The notes beneath the pieces are model-generated. The model was not told the DNA's origin and did no database searches. It saw nothing but the letters and a program-made list of their open reading frames with translations. From Geodermatophilus africanus (GTDB taxonomy: Bacteria; Actinomycetota; Actinomycetes; Mycobacteriales; Geodermatophilaceae): a stretch of DNA of 64,000 nt. The stretch's first letter is position 1, and each line of letters begins with the position of its first letter. The stretch covers positions 372,001-436,000 of the forward strand of contig NZ_FNOT01000001.1 in assembly GCF_900107105.1 (NCBI RefSeq), written 5' to 3'. The translations under genes were made by a program, and so were the position numbers. Shown piece after piece: positions 1 through 9,759 of this stretch.

Positions 1-162
1 TTCGCCGACCGCGGCCTGCTCGACGAGGTGGTCGTGTCCATCGCCCCGGTGACCCTCGGCGGCGGCGCGCCGCTGCTGCCGCGCCGGTTGGAGCTGGTCC
101 GCACCGAGGAGGCGGTCAACGGCGAGTTCGTCTGCATCCGCTACGACGTCGTCCGGACGTGA
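1..162 (+). CDS. RibD C-terminal / dihydrofolate reductase-like protein, 3' fragment
   Basis: This is the last 53 codons of a gene whose start lies before the window. The frame is open from the first base and ends at TGA 160-162. The stretch APVTLGGGAPLLP is typical of the C-terminal strand region of the RibD_C/dihydrofolate-reductase-like superfamily, NADPH-dependent reductases of pterin- or pyrimidine-like substrates. Many actinobacterial paralogues have no known substrate, so no specific enzyme is named. The gene is followed within 75 bases by argG on the same strand. Confidence 0.65.
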   Translation, partial: FADRGLLDEVVVSIAPVTLGGGAPLLPRRLELVRTEEAVNGEFVCIRYDVVRT

Positions 163-1681
<1,519 letters not shown>

Positions 1682-1683
<2 letters not shown>

Positions 1684-1740
1684 GGACCCCCTGCCCCCCC
1701 ACCGCTCGCAAGCTCGCGGCGGGGCCCTGCAGGGGGGCCA
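1682..1740 (-). repeat. Stop-anchored dispersed GC-rich element, copy 1 (probable terminator)
   Basis: The element begins inside the argG stop codon (TAAGGACCCCC). Read on the minus strand it has the same order of blocks as copies near 47.4, 56.3 and 62.5 kb: CCCTGCAGGG, a CCCGCC.GAGC.TGCGAG segment, GGTGGGGGGCAGGG and GGTCCTT. The complementary GGACCC/GGGTCC-type arms can fold. It lies between two convergent genes, which fits a bidirectional terminator. Confidence 0.7.
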
Positions 1741-1765
1741 CCGTCACGCGCCGAAGGGCCGGTCG

Positions 1766-2554
1766 TCACGTCGCGCGGTAGACCGCGTCGGGGACGTCGG
1801 TGACGAACATGTGCCCCGGCGCGTGGGTGATCGCGAACGGCGGCCGGGAGTCCATGAGCGCCGCCTGCGGCGTGACCCCGCAGGCCCAGAACACCGGGAC
1901 GTCGCCCTCGGCGGGCTCGACCGGGTCGCCGAAGTCGGGCGCACCGAGGTCGGCGATGCCCAGGGCCTCGGGTGCCCCGACGTGCACCGGCGCGCCGTGC
2001 ACCTGTGGCATCCGGGCGGTCACCAGCACCGCCGCGGCCACCAGCTCGCCGGGCACCGGTCGCATGGACACCACCAGCGGCCCGGACAGCCGGCCGGCGG
2101 GGCGGCACGCCCGGTTGGTGCGGTACATCGACACGTTGCGGCCCTGCTCGATGTTGCGCACCGGCACACCCGCGTCCAGCAGCGCCGTCTCGAAGCTGAA
2201 GCTGCACCCGATGAGGAAGGCGACCAGGTCGTCGCGCCACAGGTCGACCACGTCGGTCGGCTCGTCGACCAGCTCCCCGTCCCGCCACACCCGGTAGCGG
2301 GGCAGGTCGGTGCGCAGGTCGGCCCCCGGCGCCAGCGCGGTGGACGTCGACCCCGCGTCGGTCACGTCGAGCAGGGGCACCGGCTTCGGGTTGCGCTGCC
2401 CGAACAGCAGGACGTCGTAGGCCCAGTCCTGCGGGACGACGACGAGGTTGGCCTGGGTGTAGCCGGGCGCCCAGCCGGACGACGGGACGGCCAGGCCCGC
2501 GCGGTACTGCGCACGCGCCCCGACGGGATCGGCGGCTGGAAGCAGCATCGTCAT
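1766..2554 (-). CDS. DUF1445 family protein, D-glutamate cyclase-like
   Basis: This 262-residue cytosolic protein belongs to the DUF1445/UPF0317 family (B. subtilis YcsI type). Characterised eukaryotic relatives cyclise D-glutamate to 5-oxo-D-proline; bacterial members are often annotated only as putative hydro-lyases. Typical segments are GYTQANLVV near the N-terminus, [10 protein letters not shown] in the middle and a C-terminal [12 protein letters not shown]...[15 protein letters not shown] 2554 is chosen because family similarity starts just after it; extension to 2623 adds low-complexity sequence. It is divergent from an NRAMP-like transporter and pxpABC, the same gene complement as the B. 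subtilis ycsFGI/kip region, supporting a role in D-glutamate/5-oxoproline use. Confidence 0.85.
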   Translation of the reverse strand: MTMLLPAADPVGARAQYRAGLAVPSSGWAPGYTQANLVVVPQDWAYDVLLFGQRNPKPVPLLDVTDAGSTSTALAPGADLRTDLPRYRVWRDGELVDEPTDVVDLWRDDLVAFLIGCSFSFETALLDAGVPVRNIEQGRNVSMYRTNRACRPAGRLSGPLVVSMRPVPGELVAAAVLVTARMPQVHGAPVHVGAPEALGIADLGAPDFGDPVEPAEGDVPVFWACGVTPQAALMDSRPPFAITHAPGHMFVTDVPDAVYRAT

Positions 2555-2645
2555 GCCCCCATGGTCCTCCGCCCACTCCCGCCCGGCTCGGCCGCAGGTC
2601 CCCCTTCTGCTGTCCTGGCCCACTGCCCTGTCCGACCTCGCGGAT

Positions 2646-2710
2646 GATCATGGAGCCACGGGGGTGACACGCGGACGAGCCCCACGTGTCGCCGCGCCGA
2701 CTCCATGATC
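2646..2710. repeat. TGATCAT-type long palindrome, copy A
   Basis: GATCATGGAG (2646-2655) is repeated in exact inverted form as CTCCATGATC (2701-2710). Inside is a second near-complementary pair built on GTGACACG and CGTGTCGC. It sits in the 263-base divergent spacer between the DUF1445 gene and the transporter, so it cannot simply be a terminator. A similar structure with a shared TGATCAT...GTGA.ACACGC order lies at 59740-59811. Confidence 0.6.
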
Positions 2711-2817
2711 GTCCCCGAGCGGCCGGTCGCCGCCGCCAACGGAACGCCGTCCGGCCTCGCATTGCCGCTGCCTGCAGGGGCCCCTAGCGTCGGACCCCCG
2801 CCATCGTGGAGAAGCCC

Positions 2818-4062
2818 ATGTCGCAGAGCCACGAACCTGCTCCCGCCACCACCGCTCCGTCCAGCAGCCGCATGGCCGCGGGCACGCGGTCGACCCTGCT
2901 CGGCGCGATGTTCCTCATGGCCACCTCGGCCATCGGCCCCGGCTTCATCACCCAGACGACGACCTTCACCGTCCAGCTGGGCGCGGCGTTCGCCTTCGCG
3001 ATCGCCGTCTCGATCGTCATCGACATCGCGCTGCAGCTGAACGTGTGGCGGGTGATCGGCGTGAGCGGCCGGCGGGCCCAGGAGCTGGGCAACCTCGTCG
3101 CCCCGGGCCTCGGCTGGGTGATGGCCGCCTTCCTGCTGATCGGCGGGCTGGTGTTCAACATCGGCAACGTCGCCGGCGCGGGTCTCGGCACGGACGCGAT
3201 GCTCGGGCTGGACCCGAGGATCGGCGGCGCCATCTCCGCCGTCATCGCCATCGGCATCTTCCTCAGCCGCCGGGCAGGCGTCGCCGTCGACCGGATCGTC
3301 GTCGTCCTCGGCCTGCTGATGATCGCGTTGACCGCCTACATCGCGATCACCTCGGGCCCGCCGGTGGGCCAGGCACTGCGCAACGTCGTCCTCCCGGAGG
3401 AGGTCTCCTTCCTGGCGATCACCACGCTGGTCGGCGGCACGATCGGCGGCTACATCGTCTACGCCGGCGCGCACCGGCTGCTCGACTCCGGGGTCACCGG
3501 CCGGGAGCACGTCCGCGACATCACCCGCGGCTCGGTCACCGGGATCGTGATCACCGGGATCATGCGGGTCGTCCTCTTCCTCGCCATCCTCGGCGTGGTG
3601 GCCGGTGGTGCCGACCTGGGCACCGAGAACCAGGCGGCCAACGCCTTCCAGGCGGCGGCGGGCGAGGTCGGGCTGCGGGTCTTCGGCGTCGTGCTGTGGG
3701 CCGCGGCCATCACCAGCGTCATCGGCGCCTCCTACACCACGATCTCCTTCGTCACCTCCCGCACCCGCACCAGCGACCGCACCCGCACGCTGCTGGTGGT
3801 CGGCTTCATCGCGGTCACCACGCTGGCCTTCCTCCTCCTCGGCGCCGCCCCGACCACGCTGCTGGTCTTCGCCGGCGCGTTCAACGGGCTGCTGCTGCCG
3901 ATCGGGATCGCCGTCATCCTCTGGGTGGCCACCCGCCGGTCGGACCTGCTGCACGGGTACCGCTACCCGCGCTGGCTGCTCGTCGTCGGATGGGCGGCCT
4001 GGCTGCTGACGCTCTACCTGGCCATCAACTCGATCCGCCCGGTGATCGCGCTGTTCTCGTAG
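2818..4062 (+). CDS. NRAMP-family transporter (YcsG-like)
   Basis: This polytopic inner-membrane protein has 414 residues and roughly eleven hydrophobic segments. The first helix contains [17 protein letters not shown], the counterpart of the NRAMP TM1 motif; the typical metal-binding DPGN is replaced by GPGF, so manganese transport should not be assumed. It precedes pxpA by 14 bases, as ycsG accompanies the 5-oxoprolinase genes in B. subtilis. Proton-coupled uptake of 5-oxoproline or a related acid is a reasonable inference. ATG 2818 has GGAGAAG just upstream; GTG 2806 would leave no such site. Confidence 0.85.
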   Translation: MSQSHEPAPATTAPSSSRMAAGTRSTLLGAMFLMATSAIGPGFITQTTTFTVQLGAAFAFAIAVSIVIDIALQLNVWRVIGVSGRRAQELGNLVAPGLGWVMAAFLLIGGLVFNIGNVAGAGLGTDAMLGLDPRIGGAISAVIAIGIFLSRRAGVAVDRIVVVLGLLMIALTAYIAITSGPPVGQALRNVVLPEEVSFLAITTLVGGTIGGYIVYAGAHRLLDSGVTGREHVRDITRGSVTGIVITGIMRVVLFLAILGVVAGGADLGTENQAANAFQAAAGEVGLRVFGVVLWAAAITSVIGASYTTISFVTSRTRTSDRTRTLLVVGFIAVTTLAFLLLGAAPTTLLVFAGAFNGLLLPIGIAVILWVATRRSDLLHGYRYPRWLLVVGWAAWLLTLYLAINSIRPVIALFS

Positions 4063-4076
4063 GGGAGGCTGTCGGG

Positions 4077-4829
4077 ATGGACCTGAACTCCGACCTCGGC
4101 GAGGGCTTCGGCCAGTGGCGGCTGGGGGACGACGAGGCGCTGCTCGACGTCGTCACCAGCGCCAACGTGGCCTGCGGCTTCCACGCGAGCGACCCGTCGA
4201 TCATGCAGCGGGTGTGCGCGCGGGCGGCGGAGACCGGCGTCGCGATCGGCGCGCAGGTGGGCTACCGCGACCTCGCCGGCTTCGGCCGCCGCTTCATCGA
4301 CGTGGAGCCCGACGAGCTGACCGCCGACGTGCTCTACCAGATCGGCGCGCTCGAGGCGTTCGCCAAGGTCGCCGGCTCGCGGGTGCGCTACGTCAAGCCG
4401 CACGGCGCGCTCTACAACACGATCGTCACGCACGAGGAGCAGGCAGCGGCGGTGGTGCGGGCGGTGGTCGCCTACGACCGCGAGCTGCCGGTGCTGGGGC
4501 TGCCCGGGTCGACCTGGCTACGGCTGGCCGACGAGGCCGGCCTGACGACGGTGGCCGAGGCGTTCGCCGACCGCGAGTACACCCCCGAGGGCACGCTGGT
4601 CTCCCGGCGGCTGCCCGGCGCGGTGCTGCACGACGCCGAGGAGATCGCCCGCCGCTGCGTCGCGATGGCCACCGGCGAGCCGGTCACCGACGTCGAGGGC
4701 GGTCTGCTGCGGCTCGCGCCGGAGTCGATCTGCGTCCACGGCGACACCCCGGGCGCGGTCGCGATCGCCCGGCAGGTGCGCGAGGCCCTGACCGCGGCCG
4801 GGGTCGCGCTGGCGCCCTTCGCCGCCTGA
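4077..4829 (+). CDS. pxpA: 5-oxoprolinase subunit A (LamB/YcsF family)
   Basis: PxpA, with PxpB and PxpC, makes up the prokaryotic ATP-dependent 5-oxoprolinase that opens pyroglutamate to glutamate. The 250-residue protein begins [19 protein letters not shown], the family signature. It also has [12 protein letters not shown] near residue 40, KPHGALYN near 108 and a C-terminal [11 protein letters not shown]. The start follows AGGGGAGG at a normal distance. Its stop overlaps the pxpB start by one base (TGATG), so the two are translationally coupled. Confidence 0.93.
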   Translation: MDLNSDLGEGFGQWRLGDDEALLDVVTSANVACGFHASDPSIMQRVCARAAETGVAIGAQVGYRDLAGFGRRFIDVEPDELTADVLYQIGALEAFAKVAGSRVRYVKPHGALYNTIVTHEEQAAAVVRAVVAYDRELPVLGLPGSTWLRLADEAGLTTVAEAFADREYTPEGTLVSRRLPGAVLHDAEEIARRCVAMATGEPVTDVEGGLLRLAPESICVHGDTPGAVAIARQVREALTAAGVALAPFAA

Positions 4830-5440
4830 TGCGCGTCCTGCCCAGCGGGTCGACCGCGCTGCTGGTCGAGGTCGACGGCCTCGACGAGGTCCTCGGTCTG
4901 TACGCCGCCCTCACGGCCGAGCCGGTCGAGGGGGTGGTGGACGTGGTCCCCGCGGCGCGCACCGTGCTGCTCGTGACCGACCCGGCGGTGACGACCCTCG
5001 CCGCCGTGGAGCAGGCGGTCCGGCGCACTCCGCCCCGCACCGGACGGCGGGAGGGCGGTGAGCTGGTCGAGCTGCCGGTCGTCTACGACGGGGCCGACCT
5101 GGGCGACGTCGCCGCCCACCTGGGCGTGGACCCCGGCGAGGTGGTGCGCCGGCACACCGGCACCGAGTGGACCATCGCCTTCTGCGGCTTCGCCCCCGGC
5201 TTCGGCTACCTCACCCCCGACGGCGAGCCGTGGCACGTCCCGCGCCGGGACAGCCCGCGGACGAGGGTGCCGCCGGGCTCGGTGGCACTCGCCGGGGAGT
5301 TCAGCGGCGTCTACCCGCGGGAGTCTCCGGGCGGCTGGCAGCTCATCGGCCGCACCGACGTCGCCGTCTTCGACGTCGAGCGGGACCCCGCGGCACTGCT
5401 GCGCCCCGGCGTCCGCGTGCGGTTCACGGAGGTCACGTGA
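4829..5440 (+). CDS. pxpB: 5-oxoprolinase subunit B (KipI-like, allophanate hydrolase subunit 1)
   Basis: This 203-residue protein belongs to the KipI/allophanate hydrolase subunit 1 family and pairs with PxpC. Family marks are the N-terminal LPSGSTALLVEV, the central GFAPGFGYL and RRDSPRTRVPPGSVALAG, and the late YPRESPGGWQLIGRT. It starts one base inside the pxpA stop and ends in a GTGA overlap with pxpC. B. subtilis KipI also inhibits a sporulation kinase; nothing here suggests that role. Confidence 0.92.
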   Translation: MRVLPSGSTALLVEVDGLDEVLGLYAALTAEPVEGVVDVVPAARTVLLVTDPAVTTLAAVEQAVRRTPPRTGRREGGELVELPVVYDGADLGDVAAHLGVDPGEVVRRHTGTEWTIAFCGFAPGFGYLTPDGEPWHVPRRDSPRTRVPPGSVALAGEFSGVYPRESPGGWQLIGRTDVAVFDVERDPAALLRPGVRVRFTEVT

Positions 5441-6288
5441 ACCGGACGCTGACCGTGCTGGCGACCGGCCCGCTGACCACCGTGCAGGACGGCGGCCGGC
5501 CCGGGCAGGGCGCGCTCGGCGTGGGCCGGTCCGGGGCCTGCGATCGGGCCGCGATGCGGCTGGCCAACCGGCTCGTGGGCAACGACCCCGACGCCGCGGT
5601 GCTCGAGGTGACCCTCGGCGGGCTCGTCCTGCGGGCCGGCGCGGACCTCGTGGTGACGACGACCGGGGCCCCCTGCTCGGTCGCGCACAATGCCCCGGTG
5701 TCGCTGCCGGCGGGCGCCGAGCTGCGGCTGGGCCAGCCGCCGACGGGGCTGCGCACCTACGTCGCCGTCCGCGGCGGCGTCGCCGTCGAGCCGGTGCTCG
5801 GCAGCCGCTCGACCGACCTGCTCGCCGGTCTGGGCCCGCCGGTGCTCTCCCCCGACGACGTGCTGCCCGTCGGCGAGCCCACCGCGCCGATGCCGGGGGT
5901 CGACCTCGCGCCGGTGCCCGACCCGCCCGGCGGGGAGGTGACCGTGCGGGTGCTGCCGGGTCCGCGCACCGACTGGTTCGGCGCGGAGGCGCTGCGCGCG
6001 CTGACCGGGACCCCGTGGGAGGTCACCGGCGAGAGCAACCGGATCGGGCTGCGGCTCTCCGGGATCGCCCTGGAGCGGACCCGCTCCGGGGAGCTGGCCA
6101 GCGAGGGCATGGTGCGCGGGGCGCTGCAGGTGCCGCCGTCCGGGCAGCCGGTGCTCTTCCTCGCCGACCCGCCCGTCACCGGCGGCTACCCGGTCATCGG
6201 CTACGTCGAGGACGCCGACGTCGACCGCTGCGGCCAGCTGCGCCCGGGCCAGACCCTCCGGTTCCGCGGCGACGTCGTCCCCCGCTGA
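5437..6288 (+). CDS. pxpC: 5-oxoprolinase subunit C (KipA-like, allophanate hydrolase subunit 2)
   Basis: PxpC is the third 5-oxoprolinase subunit. The 283-residue sequence opens with LTVLATGPLTTVQDGGRPG and carries GVGRSGACDRAAMRLANRL near 25-45, both family signatures. Later marks are RTYVAVRGG, ESNRIGLRLSG near residue 200 and DPPVTGGYPVIGYV near 245. GTG 5437 overlaps the pxpB stop by four bases, so one messenger probably covers the transporter and pxpABC. No strong hairpin was recognised directly after it. Confidence 0.92.
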   Translation: MNRTLTVLATGPLTTVQDGGRPGQGALGVGRSGACDRAAMRLANRLVGNDPDAAVLEVTLGGLVLRAGADLVVTTTGAPCSVAHNAPVSLPAGAELRLGQPPTGLRTYVAVRGGVAVEPVLGSRSTDLLAGLGPPVLSPDDVLPVGEPTAPMPGVDLAPVPDPPGGEVTVRVLPGPRTDWFGAEALRALTGTPWEVTGESNRIGLRLSGIALERTRSGELASEGMVRGALQVPPSGQPVLFLADPPVTGGYPVIGYVEDADVDRCGQLRPGQTLRFRGDVVPR

Positions 6289-6495
6289 CCGGCTGCCCCG
6301 GGCACCCCCAGCACCCGGCCCAGGCCCGGCTGCTGACCGCGGTCCCGCGCCGGTCGGGGACCGACACGACCAGGAGTACGTCGACGAGGCCGGCGCGCGC
6401 GGTCGTCGTCCCGTAGACCTCTCCCGGGGAGGGTTCGAGCGACCAGCGGGCGCTGCGCGACGATGAGCCGTCCCAGAACCCCTGGAGGAACGCGC

Positions 6496-7743
6496 GTGCA
6501 GACCGCCGACCCGGCGACCCGAACCGGCTCCCCCCGCCGGTGGTGGGCGGTGCTCGCACCCGCCGCCGCCCTCGTCCTGGCCGCCCTGTGCCTGCGCGGG
6601 CCCTTCTCCGCCGTCGGCCCGGTACTCAGCGAGCTCGGCACCGAGCTCTCCGTGCCGCAGGCCGCGCTGTCGGTGCTGCCTGCGCTCCCGCTGGTCTGCT
6701 TCGGCCTCGTTTCCCCCGTCGCACCCGCGCTGGCCGCCCGGCTCGGCGTCCAGCGCGCCGTCCTCGCCGGGCTGGCCGTGCTCGCCGCCGGCATCGCCTT
6801 GCGCACCGCGGGGACCTGGGGGCTCTACGCCGGCACCGTGCTGCTGTCGGCCGGCATCGCGGTGGGCAACGTGCTCGTCCCGGCGGCCGCCCGGGCCGCG
6901 TACGGCGACCGCGCCGCACCGGTGCTGGGCGCGGCGACCGCGTCGATGGGGTTGTCGGCGAGCCTGGGCGCCGGTTTGGCCCAGCCGCTGACGACGGCGA
7001 CCGGCAGCGCGGTCGCCGGGCTGACCGTGTGGCTCGCACCGGTGCTGGTCGCGGCGGCCGCGATGACGTTGCTGGCCCGGCGCCGCGGGCCCGCGGCCGG
7101 CTCGCGGGCGGCCCGGCCGCCGGTGGTCGCCGTCCTGCGCGACCGGGTGGCGCTGGCGGTGACGGTGTTCTTCGGCCTCCAGTCGCTGGCCTTCTACGTG
7201 ATGCTCACCTGGATGGCCGACGTCCTGGAGGACGACGCCGGCACGTCCGCGGTGCGCGCCGGGGCCCTCGTGGCCGTCGCGGCCGCGTTCGGCGCGCCCT
7301 GCGCGCTGGTCGTCCCGCCGCTGGCGGCGCGGGCACGGTCCCAGGTCGGCTGGGTAGTGGGCGCGACGCTGCTGTCGGCCGTCGGCATCGTCGGGCTGCT
7401 CCTCGCCCCCACGGCCGCCCCGGCGGTGTGGGCGGTGCTGTGGGGCCTGGGCACGGGGACGGCGTTCCCGCTGGCCCTGACCTTGGTGCTGGTGCGCACC
7501 CGGGACGTCGCCCAGACCGGCCGGCTGTCGGCGGCCGCGCAGAGCGTCGGGTACCTGCTCGCCGCGACCGGCCCGCTGGCCGTCGGCCTGCTGCACGACG
7601 CGACCGGCGGGTGGCGGACGGGGCTCACCGTGCTGGCAGTCCTGCAGGTGCTCCAACTGGCGGCCGGGCTGTACGCCGGCCGACCCCGACTCGTGACGGA
7701 GCCGACGACGGACGCCGACCGTCCTGCGGAGGCCCGCCATTGA
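6496..7743 (+). CDS. MFS transporter, CynX/NimT-like
   Basis: This is a 415-residue major facilitator permease with about twelve hydrophobic segments and a short cytoplasmic tail. The early LCLRGPFSAVGPVLSEL is characteristic of the CynX/NimT group, which contains cyanate and 2-nitroimidazole transporters; the substrate here cannot be read from sequence. GTG 6496 follows GGAGGAA at six bases; ATG 6463 would put this ribosome site inside the gene and is rejected. It is transcribed alone, 207 bases after pxpC. Confidence 0.85.
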   Translation: MQTADPATRTGSPRRWWAVLAPAAALVLAALCLRGPFSAVGPVLSELGTELSVPQAALSVLPALPLVCFGLVSPVAPALAARLGVQRAVLAGLAVLAAGIALRTAGTWGLYAGTVLLSAGIAVGNVLVPAAARAAYGDRAAPVLGAATASMGLSASLGAGLAQPLTTATGSAVAGLTVWLAPVLVAAAAMTLLARRRGPAAGSRAARPPVVAVLRDRVALAVTVFFGLQSLAFYVMLTWMADVLEDDAGTSAVRAGALVAVAAAFGAPCALVVPPLAARARSQVGWVVGATLLSAVGIVGLLLAPTAAPAVWAVLWGLGTGTAFPLALTLVLVRTRDVAQTGRLSAAAQSVGYLLAATGPLAVGLLHDATGGWRTGLTVLAVLQVLQLAAGLYAGRPRLVTEPTTDADRPAEARH

Positions 7744-7931
7744 GGACCAAGACTCCCGGTGGTGTCTCGGCCGGGTGGTGGCCCTGTGACGCTGCGCGAC
7801 TCTGACGCCGCGTGACGCCGACCCGTGGCTGGCAGAGCGATTCGAGGAGAGCGACGCTGCAGGTCGGACGGCCGCTCCGCCTTCCGGCTTTCTCGCAAAC
7901 GTGCTGGCCACGGACCCAGGACTGTCATGCC

Positions 7932-7947
7932 TCGTACGTATGTTCGG
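7932..7947 (+). promoter_or_regulatory. Candidate LexA (SOS) box over a leaderless promoter
   Basis: TCGTACGTATGTTCGG matches the actinobacterial/mycobacterial SOS box TCGAAC-N4-GTTCGA at ten of twelve defined positions. A TANNNT -10 element, TATGTT (7939-7944), lies within it and ends six bases before ATG 7951, with no Shine-Dalgarno, as in leaderless genes. LexA bound here would cover the -10. 13E12-family genes of Mycobacterium tuberculosis are known to include LexA-regulated members, which supports the reading. Confidence 0.72.
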
Positions 7948-7950
7948 ATC

Positions 7951-9450
7951 ATGACGTCAGCCGGTTCGCTGCGCACGCCGATCGAGGCGGCGCTGGTCGG
8001 CCGGCTGCTGGAGCGCCCGCCGACCACTGCCCGGTTGCCGGTGGGCGCGCTGACCCGTGCGGAGAAGGCGGCGGAGCTGCAGCGGCTGCAGGCCCGCAAG
8101 ACGATGGACGCCGCCTACGAGGCCGAGCTGGTGCTGGGGCTGGCCGACGACACCCCCGACACCCTCGACCCGCCGCCGGACCAGCCGGGTGCGAAGACGG
8201 GGTCGTGGGCGCCGGAGCCCGAGCTGCCCGGGGTGTCGCAGTTCTTCACCGCCGAGTTGGCGGTGGTGCTCAACTGCGGCCGCCGCACCGCCGCCCACCT
8301 GGCCCAGCGGGCCTGGACCTACCGCGCGCGGCTGCCCGCCACCTGGGCGGCGCTGGCCGAGGGGGCGCTGGACGAGCCGCGGGCCAGGGTGCTCGCCGAC
8401 GTGCTCGGCCCGACGTCTCCGGCGGTCGCCCGTCAGGTGGAGGCCCGGCTGCTGCCCGAGGCCACGCAGCTGTCCACCGGGCGGCTGCGGGCACGGTCGC
8501 TGGCACTGCTGCTCGAGCTCGACAGCGAGGCGGTGGATCAGCGGCGGGAGGCGGCGCAGCGGTCCGCCGACGTGCGCAGCTACCCCTCACCCTTGGAGGG
8601 CATGTCGACGCTGGCCGCGGACCTGCCCACCCCGGTGTCCGCCGAGTGCCTCGATGTGGTCGATCGGCTGGCCGGGATGCTCAAGGCCGACGGCGATCCC
8701 CGCCCGATCGGGCAGCTGCGCGCCGCAGTGCTCGCCGACCTGATCCGCCGCCCCTGGCACACCGGCCTCCCCGGCGTCACCGCGCAGCTGACCATCGCCG
8801 CCGCGTTGGACGCACTGGCCGGCCGCACCGACCGGCCCGGCGAGGTGAACGGGCAGCCGATCACCGCCGCGGCGCTGCGCGAGCTGCTCACCCAGCTTGG
8901 CACGCTGGAGCTGCGCGCCCCCGAGGGCGGCACACTGACCTGCGCGCTCACCGACGCCGACGGCGCACTGCGCGCCACCGCCACCCTCGACCAGCTGCGC
9001 CGGCTGGCCCGCCGCGGCTGCCGGCAGCACCCCCACGGCGACTGTGGCTGCCCGCTGCTCGACCGGCCGCCGGCGACCGGCGCCTACACCCCCACCGCGG
9101 CCCAGCACGCCTTCGTCACCACCCGCGACCGGGCCTGCCGCTTTCCCCACTGCGGGCAGCGCGTCGGCTGGGCCGACCGCGACCACGTGATCCCGCACGC
9201 GCACGGCGGCGCGACCGACTGCGCCAACCTGTGCTGCCTGTGCCGCTCCCACCACCGGCTCAAGACCCTCGCCCGCGGCTGGCGGTTCGTCATGGACGAC
9301 GACGGCACCCTGCACGTCACCACCCCCTCCGGCGTCACCCGCACCACCCGGCCACCCGGCATGCGACCACCGGCACCCGACCCGCCGGAGAGGAACGGCG
9401 CTCCACGATGGCCCCCTCCTCCACAGGACGCCGATCCCCCGCCCTTCTGA
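7951..9450 (+). CDS. DUF222 / HNH endonuclease protein, 13E12 repeat family
   Basis: This 499-residue protein has the layout of the actinobacterial 13E12 family: a helical DUF222 region (about 20-330) followed by a C-terminal HNH nuclease. The nuclease core begins at D411-H412 (DRDHVIPHAHGG) and ends with NLCCLCRSHHR. Upstream Cys residues (ACRFPHCGQR) and the later CLC probably bind zinc. The last 40 residues are proline-rich. The family is multicopy in actinobacteria; its biological role is unsettled, with DNA damage and mobility both proposed. ATG 7951 is chosen because of the -10/SOS box just upstream; ATG 7927 would precede that box. Confidence 0.88.
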   Translation: MTSAGSLRTPIEAALVGRLLERPPTTARLPVGALTRAEKAAELQRLQARKTMDAAYEAELVLGLADDTPDTLDPPPDQPGAKTGSWAPEPELPGVSQFFTAELAVVLNCGRRTAAHLAQRAWTYRARLPATWAALAEGALDEPRARVLADVLGPTSPAVARQVEARLLPEATQLSTGRLRARSLALLLELDSEAVDQRREAAQRSADVRSYPSPLEGMSTLAADLPTPVSAECLDVVDRLAGMLKADGDPRPIGQLRAAVLADLIRRPWHTGLPGVTAQLTIAAALDALAGRTDRPGEVNGQPITAAALRELLTQLGTLELRAPEGGTLTCALTDADGALRATATLDQLRRLARRGCRQHPHGDCGCPLLDRPPATGAYTPTAAQHAFVTTRDRACRFPHCGQRVGWADRDHVIPHAHGGATDCANLCCLCRSHHRLKTLARGWRFVMDDDGTLHVTTPSGVTRTTRPPGMRPPAPDPPERNGAPRWPPPPQDADPPPF

Positions 9451-9465
9451 CTGACTGGGACCACC

Positions 9466-9531
9466 GTGTCGGTTCGTCGCCGTGTCGGTTGGTCGCCATG
9501 TCGACGAACCGACACGGCGACCAGCCGACGG
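9466..9531. repeat. 16-bp repeat array: two direct plus two inverted units
   Basis: GTGTCGGTTCGTCGCC (9466-9481) is followed without gap by GTGTCGGTTGGTCGCC (9482-9497). After the two bases AT, two units in opposite orientation follow: GTCGACGAACCGACAC (9500-9515) and GGCGACCAGCCGACGG (9516-9531), the last more diverged. The 14-base arm 9466-9479 pairs exactly with 9502-9515. It lies 15 bases after the HNH gene. The rest of the spacer to 9759 holds nothing I recognise. Confidence 0.75.
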
Positions 9532-9759
9532 CGCCGCCCATGGGAGCACACCGGCTGGGGCCACGGTCGCGACACCTCGGGCCACGGGACGTGGTGCTCG
9601 CCACGTCGGACTGGTGGTGCCGAGTGCCGCCCCTTCCCCTCCGGGACCGGGGGGCGGTGCTGATGGACGACGTCAACGGCAGGATCGCTGCCATGGATCT
9701 GCTCGTCCCCCGCGTGGGGGTACGGACGGCGCTCACCACCGTGTGATCCGTCGGGCCGG

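Noticed and set aside
2818..4062. Calling the transporter a manganese transporter MntH
   Set aside because: The DPGN motif is not present and the context is 5-oxoproline metabolism.
5311..7911. 866-codon minus-strand frame opposite pxpC and the MFS gene
   Set aside because: Arg/Gly/His-rich without domains; the opposite strand carries conserved proteins throughout.
9466..9531. CRISPR-like array
   Set aside because: Units abut directly without spacers and turn over in the middle, and there are no cas genes.
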